Assembly: GCA_003354225.1 (NCBI GenBank)
Contig: PIVH01000526.1
Span: 1 to 5,526, forward strand
DNA from: Globobulimina sp.
Taxonomy: Eukaryota; Foraminifera; Rotaliida
Reading direction: 5' to 3'
Length of the DNA stretch: 5,526 nt
The notes under the pieces are model-generated. The model ran no database searches, had not been told where the DNA came from, and saw only the letters and a program-made list of their open reading frames with translations. This document shows, piece by piece, positions 1 through 5,526 of the stretch. A program made the position numbers and the translations under genes. How positions within the stretch are numbered: the first letter of the stretch is position 1; each line of letters starts with the position of its first letter.

Positions 1-7
1 ACGCGAC

Positions 8-2784
8 ATGGACAACAACATCCAACGTCGCCTCGATGTGTACCATGCACAGCATCGTCGGTTCAAACTCGATCGCTGTCTCAAAGTGAATGGCAACAAG
101 CCAATAAGCGAGGTGTTCGCCGATGTATTACGTATTTTAAAACAAGATTTTGTGAGCGATGCGAACGATGCGAATGATTCAACCGCGGCAACGGCGGAGG
201 TGAAACTTGGTGAATGTACCATTTGTTTGGATAAACCGGCTGATTTTATTATTATTCCATGCGGCCATCAATGTGGTTGCGAGTCGTGTTTGAAGAAAAT
301 GAAACAGTCTGGCTCGAAATGTCCGATCTGTAGAGGTCACATCACTCTCATTCAGAAAGTATATGCGACGCATACTGTGACTGTCAAGAATGCGCCAAAG
401 AAAGCTGCCAGAGGAGCACCGGAGATGCAGCAAATTGTGAATACGGAGGAAAAGATATTTGAAGCGAAGAACGATGACGAAGCATGGCCGGAAGATGCAG
501 CAGACGATGATGAGAAATATGAAGCGAAAAATGAGGATAATGCGTGTGGAGTATCTGTACGCATTGCACCTGCTACGCCTGCAAATAATAATAATGTGCA
601 GGTATGTACACGTAGAAAATACCAACTTTTAGGTGAAAACGTTTGAGTGTGGCTTTACTTGAACATGAACAAAAAACTTCCTAAAATAATACAATGCACA
701 GAATATCGTGTTGGAACTCTATGGCTCTGCGAAAGGACGCTGTCCGGTGGATATTTGCGCCGTGTTGGATGTGAGTGGTTCCATGTGTTCATCCGCCGCA
801 GTACAAGAAGATGATGGCAGTGTTAAGAAAGATGATGGTTTATCTGTGCTCGATTTAGTCAAACATTCGGTGAAGACCGTGATCCATTGTCTGGAGAAGA
901 ATGACCGTCTTTCCATTGTGCCGTTTAGCTCCAATGCGAGTATAAAATATCCATTGACGTATATGACACCGCGAGGTATTAAAAATGCGGTGACCGCATT
1001 GGAACAATTAAAACCGAGCGGCACTACTAACTTATGGGAGGGCCTTCGTGTCGGAATGGAGAGTTTGCGCACAAAACAAGTGCAAGACAGTGCTCGCTTA
1101 TCTGTGGTGATGTTGTTAACCGATGGACGACCGACTATTATTCCGCCCAAAGGGCATGTTCATGAGTTGCAGAATTATGCGGATATGCACAACTTTGCTG
1201 TACAGGTCAACACATTTGGATTTGGCTATGATTTGGACAGTGACTTATTACATTCGCTTGCTGTACAAGGTGGTGGTACGTTTGCCTTCATTCCAGACGC
1301 AAATATTGTGGGCACTACGTTTGTGAACTCCATCTCCAATGTACTCACTACGATATCTGCAGAGAACAAAGTATCTTTGACTGCTATGAATGGAGCCAAG
1401 TTTGTGGGGAAAAGTTGGGGCGCTCATACCGAACAAGACGAGTCATGGGGCCGTCTCATTCAAGTGGGACCTATTATGAGTGACGCAAAGCGTTATATTT
1501 CTGTACCAATGTCAATTCCTCCGCAGGTACTGTAAGGCGACATGCTGAAAATGTTTTTTTTTGAGTGTGGCTTTACTTTACTGATTTCGTACATTTCCCC
1601 ATGACAAACTTACACAGTTAAATGCCAATGTGCCGTATGTGGAATGTCTGCTCACCACTGGCGTATTGGGAGCGAGAGGCAAATCCAACAAAATGAGCGT
1701 GTTTGGCGTGGACAAGAAAGTCGCGCATGACTTATTAGCAGGACATCTCACCTCCAAAACTGTCTCAATCGGGTTAGAAGCCACGCAACTCGCTGTGGAC
1801 CGAAAAGGAAACGCCGCCTTAAAATTATTAACAACCTCAAAAGAAGAAGTTAAAGCCGCCGCAGTGTTAGCTAGCAAATCCGAAACAGACGATTTCGACC
1901 AAATGAGTGCCAATTCGCGGCTCGATGCACTTGCCGCGGATGTGACGGGCCGTCTTAACAAAGCATTTCAGGGCGAAACCCGCTTCAATCGATGGGGCAA
2001 ACATTATTTGCGAGCGTTGTTACGCGCGCATCAGCTCAATATGTGCACCAATTTCATGGATCCAGGATTGCAGGTAAATGGTGGTACGTTGTTCAGGGAG
2101 TTACGCGCCAAAGGCGATGAGGTGTTTATTAATCTGCCGGCTCCGAAACCGAGCCGCCGTACAGGCCGCACACCTCCGCCACCACAACAAAACAATAACA
2201 ATGCACAGCGGTATCGACCGGCGCCTGCGGCTCCAGCGCCAGCCGTGAATATGGCCACTTATTATGGTGGATGTGGTGGTGGCTGCTTTGCGCCGTTTTG
2301 TATGGTGAATGTGCAGAAAACGCAGCAACAGCAGCCATGTACAAAACGAGTATGTGAGGTGCGGCCGGGAGATATGGTGCAAGTGTTGGGTGGGTTTGCG
2401 AGGGTTATATTTGTGGTGGAGTTGGGCAGAGATGCTGGACGAAGGATGATATGGTTGCCCGGTGGTGTTGTGCTTACCGGCGGGCATCCTGTGAGACGTA
2501 ATGGAGTGTGGGGGTTGCCGAGAGAGCAAAGCGATGCGCAGTGTGTGGCGGGCTGTAAGAGTGTGTTTACCTTTGTGTTGGAGGAGAATCATGTTATGAT
2601 TGTGAATGGAATGGAGTGTGTGAGCTGGGCGCATGGTATCGGTGCTGTGAGTCATCCGTTTTTTGGAACGGAGAAAGTGGTTCAAGCGTTACAGCAGAAA
2701 GCAGTGGGTTTGGGTGTGGGGAGTAAGGGATATGTGCAAAGAGAGGGAGACCCGCTTCGTAATGTAATTGCTATCTATCAATAA
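8..2784 (+). CDS. RING finger - vWA - Vwaint - Vint (Hint) protein, three exons
   Basis: The coding sequence is join(8..601, 702..1526, 1618..2784), 861 residues; both junctions are phase 0. The RING is C3HC4 with ligands C70, C73, C85, H87, C91, C94, C105 and C108, so E3 ubiquitin-ligase activity is likely. An acidic linker (about 145-180) follows. The vWA domain (about 213-418) has an intact metal site: DVSGS (D221, S223, S225), T307 and D339 in LLTDG. A Vwaint-like region contains RWGKHYLRALLRAH (598-611) and NFMDPGLQ (618-625). A Pro/Ala/Asn linker (about 655-683) leads to a Vint-type Hint domain starting at CFAPFC (candidate nucleophile C696), with GDMVQV (724-729), the TGGHPV motif (T760, H763), NHVMIVNG and HPFFGT (819-824). 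Family knowledge: Hint domains self-process through an N-S acyl shift, and plant WAV3-like ligases share RING-vWA-Vwaint. Cleavage before C696 is inferred. The ATG at 8 has G at -3 and +4, but the frame is open to the window edge, so the true start could lie upstream. Confidence 0.85.
158..175 (+). repeat. 9-base tandem repeat in RING exon
   Basis: GATGCGAAC is followed directly by GATGCGAAT, encoding the residues DANDAN in the Asp/Asn/Ala-rich spacer just before the RING finger. It looks like simple replication slippage in a flexible linker. No function is proposed. Confidence 0.75.
461..540 (+). repeat. Imperfect internal repeat in acidic linker
   Basis: Two similar segments 60 bases apart (461-480 and 521-540) encode EAKNDDE and EAKNEDN. 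With the acidic stretch between them (PEDAADDDEK) they form a charged linker between RING and vWA. It is probably disordered and grown by local duplication. Confidence 0.6.
602..701 (+). other. Intron 1 of the RING-vWA-Vint gene
   Basis: This 100-base intron begins GTATGT and ends GCACAG, between exon sequence GTGCAG and AATATC. It is phase 0. Removing it joins the RING exon to the vWA exon with no lost or shifted codon: residues NNNNVQ are followed by NIVLELYG, directly before the vWA core. If retained, translation stops at a TGA at 644-646 and yields a RING-only protein of 212 residues. The length is not a multiple of three. It carries the block TTTGAGTGTGGCTTTACTT at 642-660, which recurs in intron 2. 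Confidence 0.85.
642..660 (+). repeat. Intron-shared 19-base block, copy 1
   Basis: TTTGAGTGTGGCTTTACTT lies 41 bases from the end of intron 1. The same 19 bases occur at 1560-1578 in intron 2. Similarity continues upstream as TGAAAACG (634-641) against TGAAAATG (1546-1553), once the longer T run of intron 2 is allowed for. I did not find another copy in the window. Confidence 0.9.
1527..1617 (+). other. Intron 2 of the RING-vWA-Vint gene
   Basis: This 91-base intron begins GTACTG and ends TACACAG, between exon sequence CCGCAG and TTAAATGCC. It is phase 0. Removal joins SIPPQ to LNANVPYVECLL and continues the Vwaint-side reading frame. If retained, a TAA at 1533-1535 ends translation almost at once. 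A CTGAT at 1581-1585 fits a degenerate branch-point consensus, about 35 bases before the 3' splice site. It contains a T9 run (1554-1562) that leads into the block shared with intron 1 (1560-1578). Confidence 0.85.
1560..1578 (+). repeat. Intron-shared 19-base block, copy 2
   Basis: This is the second copy of the block at 642-660, identical over 19 bases and ending 39 bases before the end of intron 2. The near-equal spacing to the 3' splice site suggests either common descent of the two introns or a shared splicing element. Confidence 0.9.
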
Positions 2785-2785
2785 A
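2780..2785 (+). terminator. Candidate poly(A) signal AATAAA overlapping the stop codon
   Basis: AATAAA at 2780-2785 contains the TAA stop of the RING-vWA-Vint gene (2782-2784). If used, the 3' UTR would be very short. Further AATAAA hexamers lie at 2970-2975, 3000-3005 and 3005-3010, but in sequence this AT-rich such hexamers arise easily by chance. Which one is used cannot be decided here. Confidence 0.35.
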
Positions 2786-2801
2786 TAATAAGAAACACGT
2801 A

Positions 2802-2860
2802 CTGTATGCGTCAGAAATTTTTATTTATTGTGTTAAGATATATAGAATGGATGCATACAG
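2802..2860. repeat. Inverted repeat downstream of the Vint gene
   Basis: CTGTATGCGTC (2802-2812) pairs with GATGCATACAG (2850-2860) at 10 of 11 positions, leaving a loop of about 37 bases rich in A and T. It lies in the presumed 3' UTR or just past it. The stem is short and the loop long, so a functional RNA hairpin is uncertain. Confidence 0.35.
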
Positions 2861-2987
2861 AATGAATACTATTTTCTTTTTTTTTTGTGTATTATTGCGT
2901 GATAAGTCGTTAAATGAACCATTGCATTGTTAAAACAAGCTATGATAACAATTAGTTTGATTATTTAGCAATAAAATAATACAATGG

Positions 2988-3185
2988 ATGTTATTACGCA
3001 ATAAAATAAAATTAAACGTATATCTCATGTTAATAAAATTAGTTTTTGTTTGTTTGTCATTTTTGTTTTTTTGTTTGTCATTTTTGTGTGATTTGATCGT
3101 GATTTTATTCTTTATTCAGTCAATATCTGAAAACAGTGATAACCACCGCCCCCTACGAGTACACCTGTACATTAATGATTATTAA
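2988..3185 (+). other. Doubtful short reading frame with a hydrophobic segment
   Basis: The frame runs from ATG at 2988 to TAA at 3183-3185, 65 codons. The middle is Leu/Phe/Val/Cys-rich and would read as a membrane segment or signal anchor, but that composition follows automatically from the T-rich tandem repeat underneath (3049-3087). No family is recognised. It may be chance. Alternatively it may be a 5' exon of the PARP gene: a GTACAC donor at 3159 spliced to the AG at 3265 or 3277 would join it to the PARP frame in phase 0. Confidence 0.15.
3049..3087 (+). repeat. 21-base-period tandem repeat, two copies
   Basis: TTTGTTTGTCATTTTTGT occurs at 3049-3066 and again at 3070-3087, 18 identical bases with a period of 21. 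It is a T/G-rich micro-satellite-like stretch in the intergenic region. It could be promoter-associated or simple slippage; nothing in the sequence decides this. Confidence 0.8.
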
Positions 3186-3283
3186 TCAACGACTAGCTAA
3201 TTTTTACTAACGCAGTATTTCCTGTGATCATCACAACGTTTCAAATTTTAAAATATTTAATACAGTCAACGTCGCAGATTCAA

Positions 3284-5491
3284 ATGTTTCTGTATAGCAA
3301 TTCAGAGGATTCTGATCTCGATGTAATTTTACAACAACCTCAGAAAGAGTGCCAACAAACAAAAGATACCTCTTTGAAATACAAAGAAGAAGTGGCAACA
3401 AAAGGATTATTGGATCAAAAAAATGCAATTATCCAACAACTGACCAAGCAAATTGCTGATGAAAGAGCAGAATATATATTAGAAAAAAGTATATTGACCA
3501 AACAGATTATTATTAATGTATCAAACGTCGCAACATTCAATTATAAAATGGAAAAATTAACAAAAGAAAAACAAGAATTAGAAGATCTGAGACAGTACGA
3601 AACAAAGACACTACAACGAAAAAATGAGCTATTGACCAAAGAGAATGTATCAAACATCGCAACATACAAAGAATGCATCAAACGTCAAACTGAGACATTT
3701 ATGACATTATCAAATAAATATAATGAGATCAATAAAGAGAAAAATAAATTAATTAATACTGTAAAGCTATATAAATTAACAGAATCTGACCATGATATTA
3801 AAATTAATATATTAAAACAGCAAATTGCACAAAGTAAGAAACAACATCAGCGAGAAATTAATGTGTTAACATGGCAAAACTCAGAATATTTGCAAATTAT
3901 ATCTACACACAAAAAATCGGTGAAGTTGGAAAAATGTATAAACAAAAAGTTGCACCAAGAAAAAGTTGAGCTGATCAAAACAGTGAATACTACACAATTT
4001 GAAAGAGATGAAATGGAAAAGAAAGCCTTAATTTTAAGAGAAAGTTCAGAATTTATATTTTTGTGGAAATGGAAGGATAATAAAAATCAATGGACTGCAT
4101 ACGATCATAAAATCAATAAAAAGATAAATAAGTTATCATTGAAGGCATCGTTAATATATAAATCAGAGAAGAATGATTATAATTATTCGATTACGAAAAC
4201 CAGCAAAAAATGTGGATTTCAGTTGAATTTAAAAACGAAAAAAAAGAGAGAAATTAAACGAGATAAACAAGCCATTGATGCTTTGATTGAAGAAAAAGAA
4301 CATTTACTTGAAAAAACAGAAGATATCGGTTTTATTGTTCAATGGCAATGGAATGATGGCACAACAAAAGCGAAATGGATATCATATCCGAAGGAAATAC
4401 ATACAAAGTTGGAGGAATTAGCGATTGATACATCTTTTAACTACAACAAATATAAAATATACAAAGTTACAAAAGATACAGCACTTCAAATCAATGTACA
4501 AACTAAAATGCAAAGAGCATGTCGGAGATATAGAAAAAAGATAGAAACATTATTGAAAGAAGCAGAACAAAAAGATAATGAATATGGAGATTTACAGCAA
4601 AAAATTGCCTATAAAGTGGTGTGGGAATGGTACTATGCTTTAACTCAAATGTGGATACAATGCAAAAAGAATGAAAATGATCAGTTAGAACAATTATCAG
4701 TGAATGAAGAAGTGGATTTTCGTGGTAATGACAGTTATTTGTATAAACTTAAACGTTTAACAAAAGATACAGCCAAACAGTGGATTGTTTATGATAATAA
4801 TAAGAGGCATTCGATAGAATGGAGTTTCCGACGAATTGAAAAAGCCTCTGGTTTCAACCAAATTGAATATCCGGAATGGTGGCATTATGTTCATGCTCGA
4901 GCATTGAAAACAACATTTATTGGATACACTGCGCCGAATTTACTCTCTTTAGGTTCTTATATGGGTTTAGAAGGGCTTCCGATTCGAAATCTATTCAATA
5001 AAACAGCTGGATCAGACTTTGAAATATTGGATATTGATGGTGTTAAAAATGAAATGTTATGGGATAAATATCAAAATGAAAAGAAATCGTTAATCAAAGC
5101 AATTGGTGTTGAACATATTAATGAGCGGTATTTATTTCATGGATCGCAAACATTATCAACGTTGGACAACATTTTAACGCAAGGATTTCGCCCAGAATTT
5201 AATAAAAGGGGAGCATATGGAAAAGGTGTATATTTTGCAAAAAATGCAATTTATAGCACTAAATATGCTGCCAAATATTTCAATTCATACGAGATGTTAT
5301 GTTGTAAGGTAATGACTGGAGAATCTACAACGGGACAAAAGAAATATGATTTGACAAATTGGCCAAAGAAAAGTAATGGACAGATTTTTGATTCGTTGGT
5401 TGATTCGTTGTTGGACCCATCGATTTTTGCTATTCATGAAAGTTGTCGAGCCTATCCACTATATGTCATTCGTTATAAAAATTCAATCTAA
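3284..5491 (+). CDS. Coiled-coil, triple-WWE, PARP-type mono-ADP-ribosyltransferase
   Basis: The first ATG of the open frame is at 3284 and gives about 735 residues in one exon; the frame stays open back to 3197, so a spliced 5' exon is possible. Residues about 30-255 are Lys/Glu/Gln-rich, coiled-coil-like sequence with internal repeats. Three WWE domains follow: FLWKWKDN with QWTAY (from about 259), VQWQWNDG with KWISY (from about 352) and VVWEWYY with MWIQC (from about 445). WWE domains bind ADP-ribose units in other proteins. The PARP catalytic domain (about 565-735) has RYLFHGS (H619), YGKGVYFAKNAIYSTKYA (Y650) and DPSIFAIHE, with Ile714 where poly(ADP-ribose) polymerases carry Glu. An H-Y-I triad is typical of mono-ADP-ribosyltransferases such as the PARP7/11/12/14 group, some of which also have WWE domains. 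No signal peptide is seen from ATG 3284, so a cytosolic or nuclear location is inferred. The gene is strikingly AT-rich compared with its upstream neighbour. Confidence 0.85.
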   Translation: MFLYSNSEDSDLDVILQQPQKECQQTKDTSLKYKEEVATKGLLDQKNAIIQQLTKQIADERAEYILEKSILTKQIIINVSNVATFNYKMEKLTKEKQELEDLRQYETKTLQRKNELLTKENVSNIATYKECIKRQTETFMTLSNKYNEINKEKNKLINTVKLYKLTESDHDIKINILKQQIAQSKKQHQREINVLTWQNSEYLQIISTHKKSVKLEKCINKKLHQEKVELIKTVNTTQFERDEMEKKALILRESSEFIFLWKWKDNKNQWTAYDHKINKKINKLSLKASLIYKSEKNDYNYSITKTSKKCGFQLNLKTKKKREIKRDKQAIDALIEEKEHLLEKTEDIGFIVQWQWNDGTTKAKWISYPKEIHTKLEELAIDTSFNYNKYKIYKVTKDTALQINVQTKMQRACRRYRKKIETLLKEAEQKDNEYGDLQQKIAYKVVWEWYYALTQMWIQCKKNENDQLEQLSVNEEVDFRGNDSYLYKLKRLTKDTAKQWIVYDNNKRHSIEWSFRRIEKASGFNQIEYPEWWHYVHARALKTTFIGYTAPNLLSLGSYMGLEGLPIRNLFNKTAGSDFEILDIDGVKNEMLWDKYQNEKKSLIKAIGVEHINERYLFHGSQTLSTLDNILTQGFRPEFNKRGAYGKGVYFAKNAIYSTKYAAKYFNSYEMLCCKVMTGESTTGQKKYDLTNWPKKSNGQIFDSLVDSLLDPSIFAIHESCRAYPLYVIRYKNSI
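3492..3669 (+). repeat. Internal duplication in the coiled-coil region of the PARP gene
   Basis: TATTGACCAAA occurs at 3492-3502 and 3630-3640. A longer block starting AATGTATCAAAC occurs at 3515-3540 and 3644-3669 with two mismatches in 26 bases. The protein copies are LTKQIIINVSNVATFNYK and LTKENVSNIATYK, in the same frame. The spacing differs (138 and 129 bases) because copy 1 carries 9 extra bases. This indicates that the coiled coil grew by duplication. Confidence 0.75.
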
Positions 5492-5526
5492 TATAGCAGT
5501 GCTAAAACACTTTTGTTAAATTTAAA

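Larger units (their letters stand above)
2785..3283. other. AT-rich intergenic region
   Basis: About 500 bases separate the Vint stop codon from the first ATG of the PARP gene. The stretch contains poly(A)-signal hexamers, a T10 run near 2877-2886, the inverted repeat at 2802-2860, a 21-base-period T/G-rich repeat at 3049-3087 and a doubtful reading frame at 2988-3185. A TACTAAC sequence at 3205-3211 matches an ideal branch point, and possible acceptor AGs follow at 3215, 3265 and 3277. I see no tRNA, no other structured RNA and no clear TATA box. The promoter of the PARP gene presumably lies here. Confidence 0.7.

Noticed and set aside
60-72. GGTTCAAACTC resembling a tRNA B box
   Set aside because: It lies inside exon 1, has no suitable A box upstream and no cloverleaf can be drawn.
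601-720. Reading the RING, vWA and Vint segments as three separate genes
   Set aside because: Each apparent end falls just inside a GT...AG intron, the vWA and Vint frames lack an ATG start at their beginning, and splicing restores one phase-0 frame.
719-1150. 143-codon open frame on the minus strand
   Set aside because: It is antisense to the vWA exon, whose metal-site motifs make the + strand reading certain.
1578-1961. 127-codon open frame on the minus strand
   Set aside because: It overlaps intron 2 and exon 3 in antisense and shows no domain; a shadow of the GC-richer coding sequence.
2500-2520. TGTGGGGG and other TGTGG-rich sites, considered as telomere-like repeats
   Set aside because: They are isolated, not tandem, and lie in coding sequence for Gly, Val and Trp residues.
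2101-2685. 194-codon open frame on the minus strand
   Set aside because: It lies wholly opposite the Vint exon, is His/Arg/Thr-rich with no recognisable domain, and the + strand reading has clear Vwaint and Vint motifs.
2785-3283. CRISPR array, insertion sequence or attachment site in the intergenic region
   Set aside because: The only repeat is a two-copy T/G-rich tandem; there are no spaced direct repeats, no terminal inverted repeats and no transposase frame.
5495-5514. Short AGTG...CACT inverted repeat after the PARP stop
   Set aside because: The stem is only four pairs with no T run, which is expected by chance, and eukaryotic genes do not end on such hairpins.

Overview
The window looks like nuclear DNA of a eukaryote. 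It holds two protein genes on the + strand. The first is interrupted by two short GT...AG introns that rejoin exactly in frame, and both genes carry typically eukaryotic signalling domains. The standard genetic code fits: each reading frame ends at a single TAA, with no internal TAA, TAG or TGA in the exons. The host cannot be named from sequence alone. WWE-PARP genes are especially common in metazoans, and an AT-rich gene of that kind beside a more GC-rich gene of a family also seen in fungi and protists would suit a genome that collects foreign genes. A bdelloid rotifer is one guess, held at low to moderate confidence.

Positions 8-2784: a three-exon gene (8-601, 702-1526, 1618-2784) for an 861-residue protein. 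Its domain order is a C3HC4 RING finger, an acidic linker, a von Willebrand A domain with a complete metal site, a Vwaint-like region, a Pro/Ala/Asn linker and a C-terminal Vint (Hint/intein-like) autoprocessing domain. The first three parts resemble plant WAV3-type RING E3 ligases; the C-terminal Hint domain adds possible self-cleavage. The two introns appear to be related to each other: they share an identical 19-base block at nearly the same distance from the 3' splice site, plus further similarity around it.

Positions 2785-3283: about 500 bases of AT-rich intergenic sequence with poly(A)-signal candidates, a weak inverted repeat, poly-T tracts, a 21-base tandem repeat and a short hydrophobic reading frame of doubtful reality. 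An alternative splice model would make that frame a 5' exon of the next gene.

Positions 3284-5491: a very AT-rich, uninterrupted gene for a protein of about 735 residues. It has a long coiled-coil region, three WWE domains and a C-terminal PARP catalytic domain. The catalytic triad reads His-Tyr-Ile, which predicts mono-ADP-ribosyltransferase activity.

The genes lie head to tail. A RING E3-like protein and a WWE-PARP could both act in ubiquitin/ADP-ribose signalling, but nothing in the sequence shows that they work together, and their base compositions differ so sharply that they probably have different histories.
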